Positions 44,210 to 53,574 of a stretch of 64,000 bases of DNA are shown in pieces; positions within the stretch are counted from its first letter, which is position 1, and each line of letters starts with the position of its first letter. The stretch covers positions 1 through 64,000 of the forward strand of contig NZ_NNRM01000052.1 in NCBI RefSeq assembly GCF_002252525.1, in the 5' to 3' direction. The translations under genes were made by a program, and so were the position numbers. This DNA comes from Brucella pseudogrignonensis (lineage in GTDB: Bacteria; Pseudomonadota; Alphaproteobacteria; Rhizobiales; Rhizobiaceae). The notes under the pieces were generated by a model that worked only from the letters and a program-made list of their open reading frames with translations, did not search any database and had not been told where the DNA came from.

Positions 44210-44962
44210 TTAGCCGCTATGGAAGCCGCCATCAACCGGCAGTGTAACGCCAGTGATGAAGTTTGCCGCAGGCGAAGCAAGAAAGAGTGCCGCACCAACC
44301 AGATCGTCGGTCTCACCCCAACGTTTTAAGGCTGAACGCTGTGCTATTGGCAGCTCTGTTGCCGGATTTTCCCAAAGAGCGCGGGTCATATCCGTGCGAT
44401 GATAGCCCGGTCCGATTGCGTTGACGCGCACACCGTCTGGACCAAATTTATGTGCCAGAACGCGCGTAAGGCCAAGAATGCCTGTCTTACTCGCGGTATA
44501 AGATGGCACACCAGCGTCGGCCAGGTAGCTCAGCATCGAAGCAATCGCGATAACCGAGCCTTTGCTTTCTTTCAGCTTTGGATATGCCGCCATAGACAGG
44601 CGGAAGACGCTGTTCAGATTGACGTCCATGACGTCGTTAAAAACGTCATTCTCCCATTCGGTCTGGTCACGCGCGATGCCCTGTGCATTGACCAGCACGT
44701 CAATACGTGGCTGCTTTGACATAAATGCAATAGCATTGTCATTGCTGCGCACGTCGAGTTCATAGAACTCAATGCCCTTATTGGCTTCGTCCTTCTCCGC
44801 CTTTTCAATCTTCGCGACAGAGCTGCCGCTTGCGGCAACCGAAGCGCCCAGCGCCGCAAAGCCGCGTGCGATTTCAAGACCGATACCACTCGTTGCGCCC
44901 GAAACCAGCACGCGCTTGCCTGCAAACAGGTCTTTGGCGAAAGACGAAATAACTTCCTGCAT
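44210..44962 (-). CDS. SDR oxidoreductase (polyol/sugar dehydrogenase-like)
   Basis: A 250-residue short-chain dehydrogenase: TGxxxGIG cofactor motif as SGATSGIGLEIA (~20-31), catalytic Ser in IASMLSYL and YTASK. GGGAGGTTATC precedes the ATG. Last gene of a long minus-strand operon fed by a ribose-type importer. The substrate is likely a polyol or ketose (inference). Confidence 0.82.
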   Translation of the reverse strand: MQEVISSFAKDLFAGKRVLVSGATSGIGLEIARGFAALGASVAASGSSVAKIEKAEKDEANKGIEFYELDVRSNDNAIAFMSKQPRIDVLVNAQGIARDQTEWENDVFNDVMDVNLNSVFRLSMAAYPKLKESKGSVIAIASMLSYLADAGVPSYTASKTGILGLTRVLAHKFGPDGVRVNAIGPGYHRTDMTRALWENPATELPIAQRSALKRWGETDDLVGAALFLASPAANFITGVTLPVDGGFHSG

Positions 44963-44981
44963 GATAACCTCCCGATAAATG

Positions 44982-46067
44982 CTAGATAAGCTGCTTTAGT
45001 GCGGCGACGACCATGTCCGGCGTTACCTTGATCGGCTCATTGTGAATGATTTCACCTGCACGGCAGGCGCGCTTGGCAACGATTTCAAGCTTCTCGTCCG
45101 TCGCGTCTTCAATACCAATATCGGCAAGACGCGTTGGAAGACGTACGGAAAGGCAGAACTCGCGTACCTTCTGAAATTCTTCTTCTGCGCCGTGCAGCTT
45201 TAGGCCAGCGAGAACACCGATGGCAACTTTTTCGCCATGCAGATGATGATGAACATCATCCAACTCGCAAAGACCATGATGGATAGCATGGGCTGCTGCA
45301 ACGCCGCCGGACTCAAAGCCAACGCCGGAAAGCAGAATGTTCGCTTCGATCACACGCTCCATCGCAGGACCGGCCTGCTTGGCATCGCATTCCTTGAGCG
45401 ATGCTGCACCAAACTCAAAGATTGTATCGCGGCAGAAACGCGCAACTTCATAGGCCAGGCTCACGCCCTGCATCTTCATGCAGTTGAAAGCGCCCGACTG
45501 ACGGCAAGAGTCCGCTTCGTAGAAGGTTGCAAGCGCATCACCTATACCGGCAGCGAGGAAGCGTGCAGGTGCCTGTGCAATCAGCGCCGTATCAACCAAA
45601 ACTAGATTAGGGTTGCTTGGCAGGAAGGTATCGTAAGCCACCGATCCATCGTCATTATAAACGACGGCAAGCGCACTGCACGGTGCATCAGATGCTGCAA
45701 TTGTCGGGAAGATGATCGACGGAAGGCCAAGATCGCGTGCAGCAGCCTTTGCCGTATCAAGCGCCTTACCGCCGCCAACGCCGATAACGACCTTTGCACC
45801 GGCTTCACGGGCTTGCGCCACAAGTGCCGCAATCTGACTTTCCGAGCATTCGCCGCCATGGCGAACGATACGCGCCTCTGGACCAGATACGAAAGCTGCA
45901 TCGACCTTTGGCTTTAGAATATCGAAAATGCCATTATCGAGAAGAACAACAGCCTTGTCGCCAAAGCTTGCAGCTTCTTCGCCAAGACGCGCGATAACGC
46001 CAGCGCCCTGAATATAACGACCCGGAAAACGTGCACCGCGCACGGTTGAAGCTGCATTTACCAGCAT
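44982..46067 (-). CDS. Glycerol-dehydrogenase-like metal-dependent alcohol dehydrogenase
   Basis: A 361-residue group III (iron/zinc) alcohol dehydrogenase of the GldA type. NAD-binding GVGGGKALDTAKA, metal ligands D in GIGDALATFYEA, H in AAHAIHHGL and H in LHGEKVAIG. GGAGGCTATGT precedes the ATG inside the end of the neighbouring SDR gene. It oxidises a vicinal diol or polyol, or reduces a hydroxyketone. In this setting it could act on a C3-C4 product of sugar cleavage as well as on an imported polyol. Confidence 0.84.
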   Translation of the reverse strand: MLVNAASTVRGARFPGRYIQGAGVIARLGEEAASFGDKAVVLLDNGIFDILKPKVDAAFVSGPEARIVRHGGECSESQIAALVAQAREAGAKVVIGVGGGKALDTAKAAARDLGLPSIIFPTIAASDAPCSALAVVYNDDGSVAYDTFLPSNPNLVLVDTALIAQAPARFLAAGIGDALATFYEADSCRQSGAFNCMKMQGVSLAYEVARFCRDTIFEFGAASLKECDAKQAGPAMERVIEANILLSGVGFESGGVAAAHAIHHGLCELDDVHHHLHGEKVAIGVLAGLKLHGAEEEFQKVREFCLSVRLPTRLADIGIEDATDEKLEIVAKRACRAGEIIHNEPIKVTPDMVVAALKQLI

Positions 46068-46831
46068 ACATAGCCTCCATCGGCCAGAACAATCGAGCCA
46101 GTCATGAGGCTCGATGCTTCGCTTGCAAGGAAGAGAATGACAGACGCGACTTCATCCGTCCGGCCAAGGCGGTTCATTGGCGTACCGCCAACCCAATGGC
46201 GGTACATTTCAGGATCGTCATAAACGTATTTGTTCATTTCGGTGTCGATGTAAGTCGGCGCGACCGAGTTAACACGAACGCCACGCGCACCCCATTCAGC
46301 AGCCAGCGAACGCGTCAAATGATGCACAGCGGCCTTGGAAGCGTTGTAATTTGCCTGTTCCTGCGGACGGTTGACGATAAAACCGGACATGGAACCAACA
46401 TTGACAATGTTGCCCGAACCATTCTCGAGCATCGTCTTACCGAACGCGCGGCAGCACCAAAATACGCCGTTGAGATTAACGTCGATGACCTTGTTCCAGA
46501 CGTGATCTGCCATTGTCTCGGCTGGATGATTGCTGATCGCGATACCGGCATTGTTGACGAGAATATCGACGCGGCCATGACGCGCAATAACCGCATCATG
46601 CACACGCTGAACGCCTTCAACATCAGTCACATCCAGCAATTCGCCTTCAACGCTGTAACCTTTGGCGGATAGCTCGGCCAGAGCCTTGTCCAGCAGTTCC
46701 TGGCTCATGTCGGTGAGCACAACCTTCGCGCCAGCTTCTGCCAGCGCCTCAGAGGCAGAAAGGCCGATGCCGCGCGCGGCACCTGTGACGACTGCAATCT
46801 TGCCGTCAATTCTGAACTTTTCGAGAAACAT
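46058..46831 (-). CDS. SDR oxidoreductase (polyol dehydrogenase-like)
   Basis: A 257-residue short-chain dehydrogenase: TGAARGIGLSAS cofactor motif, NNAG, and YNASK in the active site. The open frame goes to 46867 by a TTG, but AAGGATAGCATTTCC before ATG 46831 decides the start. Ends ten bases inside the glycerol-dehydrogenase-like gene. Likely the first oxidation step of an imported sugar alcohol, before the kinase (inference). Confidence 0.83.
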   Translation of the reverse strand: MFLEKFRIDGKIAVVTGAARGIGLSASEALAEAGAKVVLTDMSQELLDKALAELSAKGYSVEGELLDVTDVEGVQRVHDAVIARHGRVDILVNNAGIAISNHPAETMADHVWNKVIDVNLNGVFWCCRAFGKTMLENGSGNIVNVGSMSGFIVNRPQEQANYNASKAAVHHLTRSLAAEWGARGVRVNSVAPTYIDTEMNKYVYDDPEMYRHWVGGTPMNRLGRTDEVASVILFLASEASSLMTGSIVLADGGYVCW

Positions 46832-46856
46832 GGAAATGCTATCCTTGTCTGACTTG

Positions 46857-47516
46857 CTATTGGACAACCGCGCTTAAAAGCGGCTGTAAACTGGAAAGAA
46901 GGTTTTCAGGATCGGCGATTAGAACACCATTTGGAAAAATAAGATCGGTGCGATGCGGCTCTGGCCATCCGATAACGGTCATGCCTGCCGCAAGACCTGA
47001 ATGAGCACCCGGCACGCTATCTTCAACAACGATGCATTGCGAAGACTCGACACCAAGCAGATAGGCCCCACGCAAATAGGGTTCCGCCGAAGGTTTGCCC
47101 TCGCGCACATCATTGCGTGATACACTTATGAAATCAGGACGCTGCAACCCGACTGCACGCAGATTTGCATCCATGAGCATACGGTCCGAATTGGAAACAA
47201 TGGCGTAAGGAATGCCGGCCTTATCGAGATAGGCCAGTACTTCCGCCGCACCGGGGCGCAGTTTCAACCGGATTGCCCCACTGACATAAGCTGCATATTT
47301 CGCTGTGACGAACGCATCGAGATCAGCCGTAAAGCCGGTCTCGTTCCGCAGCAGGGCGTGGCAATCGGCAATGGTTGTGCCGGTTACGCGGTTTTCGAAA
47401 TTATCCGGAACCACACCCGAAAAGGCCGCTATAGCTTCTAAAAGCGTTTCATAATGAAATGGCTCGCTATCAACGAGCGTGCCATCCATATCGAAAAGAA
47501 CTGCGCGTGCACTCAT
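46857..47516 (-). CDS. HAD-superfamily phosphatase (beta-phosphoglucomutase/phosphatase type)
   Basis: A 219-residue HAD hydrolase: nucleophile motif FDMDGTLVDSE (~8-18), motif II IVSNSDR, motif III lysine in EGKPSAEPYL and motif IV VVEDSVPGA. The helical cap between ~20 and 85 is of the small sugar-phosphate type. ATG 47516 overlaps the kinase stop (ATGA). It may remove phosphate from a sugar phosphate made by the neighbouring kinase, or correct side products. Confidence 0.82.
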   Translation of the reverse strand: MSARAVLFDMDGTLVDSEPFHYETLLEAIAAFSGVVPDNFENRVTGTTIADCHALLRNETGFTADLDAFVTAKYAAYVSGAIRLKLRPGAAEVLAYLDKAGIPYAIVSNSDRMLMDANLRAVGLQRPDFISVSRNDVREGKPSAEPYLRGAYLLGVESSQCIVVEDSVPGAHSGLAAGMTVIGWPEPHRTDLIFPNGVLIADPENLLSSLQPLLSAVVQ

Positions 47517-49027
47517 TGCGGCAACCTGTCGAGATCGTCATAGAGCGACTGGCTATGCATATAGAGCTTCTCAAAGAAGGCCTGCATCGGCGCATAGATC
47601 TCTGACCATTGCGGGGCGGGCTTGATCTCGGTCGAATATTGTACAAGCGCATCGGCAGCATCTTCAACGCTTGAATAACGTCCGGTTGCTGCCGCCGTCA
47701 TGATCGCGCAACCAACTAGACCGCATTCCGCTTCCTTCGGCACAAGAATCGGAATGCCATAGACGCTGGCTTTGATTTTCAGCCACAACTCCGTCTTCGC
47801 ACCACCGCCGGAGGCAATCACGCGCTCAAGCTTGGAACCGGAAATGCTGTCGAGAATATTGATATGCCGTTTGACGGCGAAGGCTACGCCTTCCAGCACC
47901 GAACGGTGAAGATGCTCAATGCCATGTGCAGCGCCGATACCAAAATACTGTGCCCGCGCATTACGATGTTCGCCAAGGCGTTCGCCGGCAAGATATGGCA
48001 TGAAGAATAGACGCTCGGAACCGGCAGGCGCTTCTGCGGCTTTTGCGACGATTTCCTCATAGGAAACCTGCTTGTCATGAAAAGCGCGGCGCGCCCAGCG
48101 CATAGCATCGCCGCCTGATTCCAGCAGCATGAACGCGCCCCAATTGCCTTCCACCGTGCCGACATTGCAAACGGATGGATCAAGCAAAGGCTTTTCAGTA
48201 ATCGCGGTGATGATTGCAGAAGTCCCCATAACTTCGGAGCCGACACCCGGACGGCATACACCGGAGCCGAGCAAGGCAACAGGATAATCCGCACCGCCAA
48301 CCAAAACTGGCGTACCCTCGCGAAGACCTGTCTCGCGTGCGGCTTCTGCCGTGATAGTACCAAGGATTTCCGTGGGATTGCGCAATGGTGCCAGTTGCTT
48401 GCGCTCAAGCCCAAGCAGATCAACCATATGCTGCGACCAGTCGCCGGTACGCGGGTCCATGAGGAAGCTCGCGCCGCCATCATTGCGATCCATCGCAATT
48501 TCACCAGTGAACTTCAGATTGATATAATCCTTCGGCATCAAAACGGCCGCAGTCCGAGCAAAGGCCTGCGCATCATGATCCCTCAGCCATTGCAGCTTGA
48601 AACCCGGCCATGAAGGTGCCGCTGGATTGGCGCTGTGCGCAAGATAATCTGCCGGGCGGTGTTTTGCCTCAAAGGCCGTTACATAATCAACGGTGCGCTT
48701 GTCATTCCACAAAGGCGCGGTATCTCGAACCAATTCGCCCTTATCACCAACGAGAACTGTGCCATGCATCTGCCCACATGCAGCAACGGCTATGATCCGA
48801 TCACGAGCGTCTGGAACCTTATCCAACACATCGCGGATAGAAGCGGCCACGCCCTGCCACCAATCCGCCGGACGCTGTTCCGACCAGCCAAATTGCGGCA
48901 CGATCTGCTCGTGTTCACGGGCAGCTACTGCAACGACATTGCCACGACCATCCATGAGGGCAGCGCGCACGCTGCCCGTTCCGACGTCGATTGCAAGTGA
49001 GAGTTCATTTGGCATGGAACACGTCAT
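47513..49027 (-). CDS. FGGY-family kinase, xylulokinase-like
   Basis: A 504-residue sugar kinase. N-terminal phosphate loop LAIDVGTGSVRAALMD, the xylulokinase-style CGQMHGTVLV, LWNDKRT, and the C-terminal ATPase loop IASGGGAKTELWLKI. Typical FGGY length. It phosphorylates a ketose such as xylulose, or another pentulose or hexulose. ATG 49027 and ATG 49015 are both possible; neither has a good ribosome-binding site. Confidence 0.85.
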   Translation of the reverse strand: MTCSMPNELSLAIDVGTGSVRAALMDGRGNVVAVAAREHEQIVPQFGWSEQRPADWWQGVAASIRDVLDKVPDARDRIIAVAACGQMHGTVLVGDKGELVRDTAPLWNDKRTVDYVTAFEAKHRPADYLAHSANPAAPSWPGFKLQWLRDHDAQAFARTAAVLMPKDYINLKFTGEIAMDRNDGGASFLMDPRTGDWSQHMVDLLGLERKQLAPLRNPTEILGTITAEAARETGLREGTPVLVGGADYPVALLGSGVCRPGVGSEVMGTSAIITAITEKPLLDPSVCNVGTVEGNWGAFMLLESGGDAMRWARRAFHDKQVSYEEIVAKAAEAPAGSERLFFMPYLAGERLGEHRNARAQYFGIGAAHGIEHLHRSVLEGVAFAVKRHINILDSISGSKLERVIASGGGAKTELWLKIKASVYGIPILVPKEAECGLVGCAIMTAAATGRYSSVEDAADALVQYSTEIKPAPQWSEIYAPMQAFFEKLYMHSQSLYDDLDRLPQ

Positions 49028-49053
49028 CGGGTTTGGAGGAGGATATAATCGGC

Positions 49054-50040
49054 TTAGTTCTTACGCAGCCAGGTTGATGCATATTGCAGAAGCATCGCGC
49101 CGATAATAATGCAGCCCATGAAGACCTGCTGATGATAACCCGGGACGCGGGCAAGGTTCATCATATTGGCGATAATGCCAAGAATGATAACGCCGATGAA
49201 AGTGTTGAACGCACCGCCGCGACCACCCATCAGGCTTGCGCCACCAATAACAACCGCCGCGATTGCATCAAGCTCTGCACCGACGCTGATATTGGCCGAA
49301 CCAATACCAGTACGACTGGTCGAAATGATACCCGCAGCGGCGGCAAGCACGCCCGAAATCACGTAAACCGAAAGCGTATAATAAGAGACCGAAATGCCCG
49401 ACAGGCGAACAGCTTCGGAGTTAGAACCAATTGCCTTAACCAGACGACCAAAACGGGTGAAGGTCAGAACCGCACCGGCAATCAGGAACACAACGATCAT
49501 AAGAATGACCGGATACGGCACACTGCCAAGTGTACCCGAACCAAACGCGGTTACGGCAGAACCAGCATCGCCCATCATGATCGGCTGACCGGACGAGAAG
49601 ATGAACGCAAGACCGCGTGCAATGGTCATAACGGCAAGCGTCGTCACGAAAGGCGGCAGCTTGAGATAGGCAACCAGAATACCAGAAACCAGACCACAGG
49701 CAGCACCGGCCAACAGCACACCGCCGATAGCCATTCCGGTTCCATATTGCTGAATGAGGATTGCGGACAACACGCTGCCAAGTGCAGCCACAGAACCAAC
49801 CGACAAATCAATACCGCGTGTCAGAATAACAAACAACATACCAACTGCCATGAGGCTTGGACCTGCCACCTGACGCAACACGTTCATGATGTTGCGTTCT
49901 GTCAGGAAGACATTAGACAAGGAAGTAGCCACGATCAGAACTGCAATCAGAATGGCCACGGTGCCATAACGATTAAGAAGAGCTCCGGCATTGAAAGTTT
50001 TCTTCGGCGTTTCAACAACTTCGGTCACGGTTTTACCCAA
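49054..50040 (-). CDS. Ribose-type ABC permease (RbsC-like)
   Basis: A 328-residue permease of the sugar (CUT2) class, about eight to ten hydrophobic helices, loop LTRGIDLSVGSVAALGSV and GGASLMGGRGGAFNTFIGV. The frame opens at TTG 50040 directly after the ATPase stop; GTG 50028 is an alternative start. Forms the channel as a homodimer. Confidence 0.84.
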   Translation of the reverse strand: MGKTVTEVVETPKKTFNAGALLNRYGTVAILIAVLIVATSLSNVFLTERNIMNVLRQVAGPSLMAVGMLFVILTRGIDLSVGSVAALGSVLSAILIQQYGTGMAIGGVLLAGAACGLVSGILVAYLKLPPFVTTLAVMTIARGLAFIFSSGQPIMMGDAGSAVTAFGSGTLGSVPYPVILMIVVFLIAGAVLTFTRFGRLVKAIGSNSEAVRLSGISVSYYTLSVYVISGVLAAAAGIISTSRTGIGSANISVGAELDAIAAVVIGGASLMGGRGGAFNTFIGVIILGIIANMMNLARVPGYHQQVFMGCIIIGAMLLQYASTWLRKN

Positions 50041-51552
50041 TCAATTAGCTAATGCAGAAGGCTCAGTGCTGGCCGTATTGACCATGGCAAGCTTCAGCAA
50101 ATTTTCTTCGGAATATTCCTCTGGGTGCAACGAGCCTGTCACCGCGCCTTCACGCATGACCAAAATCCGGTCGCACAGACCGAAAAGCTCAAGATGCTCG
50201 GAGGAGATCACCACAACCGCCCGGCCCTCAGCCGCGAGCGATTTGATCAGCGAGTAGATTTCTGTCTTTGCACCAACATCGACGCCGCGGGTCGGCTCGT
50301 CGAAAATCAACACATCGCCATCGGCATGAAACCACTTTGCGAGAACGACTTTCTGCTGGTTGCCACCAGACAAGCTTGATGCCGGATCTTCGATGCTGCC
50401 AGCTTTAAGACGCAGACGCTTTGAAAGCGTTTCGACCGTAGAGCGTTCGGCGCGCGCCTTCACGAAACCAAACAAGTTCACCAAAGGCGAAAGCTTTGCC
50501 ATGGTGGAATTAACGCGGATCGGGAAATCAAGGATCAAGCCCTGATCCTTGCGGCTTTCCGGCACAAGACCGATACCAGCCTTCACACCATCACGCGGAT
50601 TGCGAATGGTCTTTTCTTTGCCATGAATGAAAATACGCCCGGATTTCGCGCGTTCTGCACCAAAGACCAGTCGCATCAATTCCGTGCGCCCTGCCCCGAC
50701 CAGACCGCCAAGTCCGATGATCTCACCAGCTTTGACCGTCAGCGACACGCCCTTGATGCGTGAGCCATCGGAGAGTTCTTCAAGGCGCAGAACTTCATTA
50801 CCAACCTTGCGTTCAACGTCTTCGCCGAAAAGCGCCTTTAGCGGACGCCCAACCATAAGACGAATTACATCGTCAACGGTCACGGATGCACATTCTGTGG
50901 TGGTGACAGAAGCGCCGTCCTTCATGATCGTGATACGATCAGCAATGCTGAACACTTCATCAAGGCGATGCGAGATATAGATAATTCCAACGCCGCGTTC
51001 GCGCAGTGTACGGATGATATCAAGCAGACGATTTGCATCGCGTGCAGACAAGACTGCGGTCGGCTCGTCAAACACCATCACTTGCGCATTGCGCGACAAA
51101 GCTTTGGCGATTTCAACGACCTGTTGATGTGCGATCGGGAGATCGCCAACAATAGCACTTGGTGAAATGGAAAAACCCAGACTGGTAATCAGCTCTTTTG
51201 CGCGTTTGTTGAGTTCCGGCCATGAGATGACCGAAGGCAACATCCACATGAAGATGTTTTCAGCAACGGTCAGGTCCGTTGCCAGCGCCATTTCCTGATG
51301 GATAACGGCAATGCCCTTGGACATAGCATCCATCGGCCCGCGAAAATGCTGCTCTTCATCGCCAACCTTGACCGTGCCCCGGGTCGGGATAAATTCACCG
51401 CCGAGAACGCGCATCAGCGTCGATTTACCAGCACCATTTTCACCCAGCAAGGCATGAACCTCACCAGCGCGGAGCGAAAAATCGACACCACGAAGTGCAT
51501 GAACGCCGCCAAACGACTTCGCTATGCCCGTCAGCTCTACAAGATTTTCCAT
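50041..51552 (-). CDS. Ribose-type ABC ATPase (RbsA-like, two domains)
   Basis: About 503 residues with two ABC domains: first Walker A LLGENGAGKST and Walker B MVFDEPTAVLS; second starts with GLGGLVGAGRTEL, signature LSGGNQQKVVLAKW and Walker B LIFDEPTRGVD. Typical RbsA/MglA length. ATG 51561 is also in frame, but TGGA is better spaced from ATG 51552. Confidence 0.85.
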   Translation of the reverse strand: MENLVELTGIAKSFGGVHALRGVDFSLRAGEVHALLGENGAGKSTLMRVLGGEFIPTRGTVKVGDEEQHFRGPMDAMSKGIAVIHQEMALATDLTVAENIFMWMLPSVISWPELNKRAKELITSLGFSISPSAIVGDLPIAHQQVVEIAKALSRNAQVMVFDEPTAVLSARDANRLLDIIRTLRERGVGIIYISHRLDEVFSIADRITIMKDGASVTTTECASVTVDDVIRLMVGRPLKALFGEDVERKVGNEVLRLEELSDGSRIKGVSLTVKAGEIIGLGGLVGAGRTELMRLVFGAERAKSGRIFIHGKEKTIRNPRDGVKAGIGLVPESRKDQGLILDFPIRVNSTMAKLSPLVNLFGFVKARAERSTVETLSKRLRLKAGSIEDPASSLSGGNQQKVVLAKWFHADGDVLIFDEPTRGVDVGAKTEIYSLIKSLAAEGRAVVVISSEHLELFGLCDRILVMREGAVTGSLHPEEYSEENLLKLAMVNTASTEPSALAN

Positions 51553-51692
51553 TTCAATCATTCCAGATCGTCAAGATCCAGGACGCTCCACCCGTATTTC
51601 ATTTTAGCCCGGAAGAAATGATCTCAATACGACCGCTTTCACGAACACAACTGACACATAACATCAGTCTCGCCGGCCTCCTCAGGCATTCC

Positions 51693-51735
51693 CATAATGC
51701 AGCCGATGCTTAAGTACCAGACCGGCTGCATTATG
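51693..51735 (-). other. Perfect intercistronic hairpin after the sugar-binding gene
   Basis: CATAATGCAGCC (51693-51704) pairs with GGCTGCATTATG (51724-51735), 12 bp perfect, 19-nt loop. It lies 14 nt past the binding-protein stop on the minus strand. No good T-run follows, so message protection or partial termination is likely. Confidence 0.6.
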
Positions 51736-51748
51736 AAGGCGGGCATTC

Positions 51749-52729
51749 TTAGAATACAGCGTCTGGCTTGTAATACTTGTCCACATTATCCTTGGTGATG
51801 GCGACTGGTGTTGTATAGGTGATCTTTGAGGTATCGGCTGGCAGCGCGCCATCGATTGCCTTCTTCGCTAGATCAACTGCGGTTGCAGCTACAAGTGCTG
51901 GATCATTAAGGCCGGTCGCGCCGTAATTGCCTTCTTTGATCATCGCCATGGCTTCTTTCTGGCCATCGGCTGCGGCAACGAGAACAACGCCGTCGAGCTG
52001 ATTGGACTGCTCCAATGCTTTGCGTGCACCAAGTACCATTGAATCGTTTTCACCCAAGACAACATTAATGTCCGGATTTGCGGTCAGAAGGTCTTCCATA
52101 GCCTTCAGGCCACCTTCGTTGTTCCACATGCCCCAGCCCTGACCGACAACTTCAAAACGGACGCGGCCTTCGTTGCGCAACTGGCCTTCAACGAGACCTG
52201 CAAGCACACCAAGACGACGCTCTTGACCAACTTCATTGCCCTTGTCGCCGGAAATCAGAGCAATCTTGAGATCTTTGCCCTTGGTCTGGTTTGCAAGCCA
52301 TTGACCAACGAGCTGACCGTTATTGGCATTAGAAGACTGAACCAGCGTTACGAAATTGGCCGATGGATCAAGCGTGGAATCAACCACGAAAACTTTTACG
52401 CCAGCAGCAGTCGCAGCGTTAACAGCTGGAACAAGGCCCTTGCTGTCGCGTGGATTGATGATGAGCGCATTGATGCCCTGCGCAACCATATCTTCAACGT
52501 CCGAAACCTGCTTGTTGAGATCATTCTGACCGTCGGCGGTCAATACTTCACAACCCAGCTCTTCCGCGCGTTTCTTCGCCGAAACTTCCTGCGCTGCAAA
52601 ATAAGGCGCATCGAGCGTCTTCATCGAGATACCAATCTTGCAATCAGCAGCCTGCGCGGCGGCAAGCGCGACAAAAGACGTGGCAACGGCCAGCGATAAT
52701 TTCAGCGTGACGGACTTCAAAGAATGCAT
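51749..52729 (-). CDS. Ribose-type ABC solute-binding protein
   Basis: A 326-residue periplasmic sugar-binding protein. Signal peptide HSLKSVTLKLSLAVATSFVA ending AQA-ADCK. Family segments are CKIGISMKTLDAPYFAAQE and INALIINPRDSKGLVPAVNAA. GGAGGAGAAGCCCGT precedes ATG 52729; the longer frame to 52792 has no support. First gene of the minus-strand operon. The ligand is a monosaccharide or polyol; not decidable. Confidence 0.85.
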   Translation of the reverse strand: MHSLKSVTLKLSLAVATSFVALAAAQAADCKIGISMKTLDAPYFAAQEVSAKKRAEELGCEVLTADGQNDLNKQVSDVEDMVAQGINALIINPRDSKGLVPAVNAATAAGVKVFVVDSTLDPSANFVTLVQSSNANNGQLVGQWLANQTKGKDLKIALISGDKGNEVGQERRLGVLAGLVEGQLRNEGRVRFEVVGQGWGMWNNEGGLKAMEDLLTANPDINVVLGENDSMVLGARKALEQSNQLDGVVLVAAADGQKEAMAMIKEGNYGATGLNDPALVAATAVDLAKKAIDGALPADTSKITYTTPVAITKDNVDKYYKPDAVF

Positions 52730-52860
52730 ACGGGCTTCTCCTCCTGGATATGGATCGGCTCCTACCGATCTTATGTCGTATTTGGGTAGCATAATTACAC
52801 AAAAATTCTACGTCAACAAAATTAACAGCAATTTCGTAACGTTTTTACCAATATATAACC

Positions 52861-52906
52861 GAAATTACCCACTTGATTGTGTTCATATCATATTTTATGT
52901 AATTTC
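52861..52906. promoter_or_regulatory. Inverted repeat GAAATTAC / GTAATTTC in the divergent promoter region
   Basis: GAAATTAC (52861-52868) and GTAATTTC (52899-52906), perfect 8-bp arms with a 30-bp spacer, plus a related CAATTTCG at 52829-52836. Located in the 197-bp region shared by the two divergent operons. The GAAAT...ATTTC type fits what RpiR-family regulators often bind. A promoter -10 can lie in the AT-rich tract between. Confidence 0.4.
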
Positions 52907-52926
52907 ACTACTAAATGGAGGAATAA

Positions 52927-53550
52927 ATGTTACGCGAACCTGTAGCGAGCGTGGTCGATCCGAAATCTGGCGGCATGAGCGGCAATACTGGCCGCTACGA
53001 AAAACGCCTGAATGACCTTGTTGGTCTCTATGGTGACGAACAAGCTTTTAAAGTCTTGCGCGAAACGCATGGAAATACGGTTGTTTACGATGTCGAGGAC
53101 TTCAAGCCCGGCAGCCATAGCGGTGACCTGATCTATGGTGTTACCCGCATGAATCCGGGCCGCGTTGGAAACGAGTTCTTTCTTACCCGCGGTCATATTC
53201 ATGCCAAGGCTGATCGTCCGGAAATTTACTACGGACAGAGCGGACACGGACTGATGCAGCTCGAATCGCCCGCAGGCGAAACCCGCATCGTTGAGATCAA
53301 GGCACAGACAATCTGCTACGTGCCGCCATTCTGGATCCATCGCTCGATCAATATAGGCGATACCGACCTCGTTATGGTCTTCGCCTATCCGTCCGACAGC
53401 GGGCAGGACTATGGAATCATCGAGAAGTCGAACGGGATGCGCCATCGCGTGATCGCCAAGGCAGACGGCGGCTGGGAGCTGATCGAAAACCCGAATTACA
53501 AGTCGCGCGATGCAGCGACCGTCGATGCGCTGATGCGCGAATACGCCTGA
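52927..53550 (+). CDS. Cupin-type glucose-6-phosphate isomerase
   Basis: A 207-residue cupin-fold PGI of the archaeal type. The metal set is visible: H90 and H92 (TRGHIHAK), E99 (RPEIYYG), and a later His in PPFWIHRSINIG. These match the His, His, Glu, His of the known iron-dependent enzymes. It interconverts glucose-6-phosphate and fructose-6-phosphate or a related pair. GGAGGAATAA precedes the ATG. First gene of the plus-strand operon. Confidence 0.84.
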   Translation: MLREPVASVVDPKSGGMSGNTGRYEKRLNDLVGLYGDEQAFKVLRETHGNTVVYDVEDFKPGSHSGDLIYGVTRMNPGRVGNEFFLTRGHIHAKADRPEIYYGQSGHGLMQLESPAGETRIVEIKAQTICYVPPFWIHRSINIGDTDLVMVFAYPSDSGQDYGIIEKSNGMRHRVIAKADGGWELIENPNYKSRDAATVDALMREYA

Positions 53551-53574
53551 AAATTCAACTTGAAGGATATTGCC

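Noticed and set aside
49084-50052. 322-codon plus-strand open frame opposite a permease
   Set aside because: It is antisense to a clear RbsC-like permease and its product is a low-complexity, His/Asn/Thr-rich shadow.
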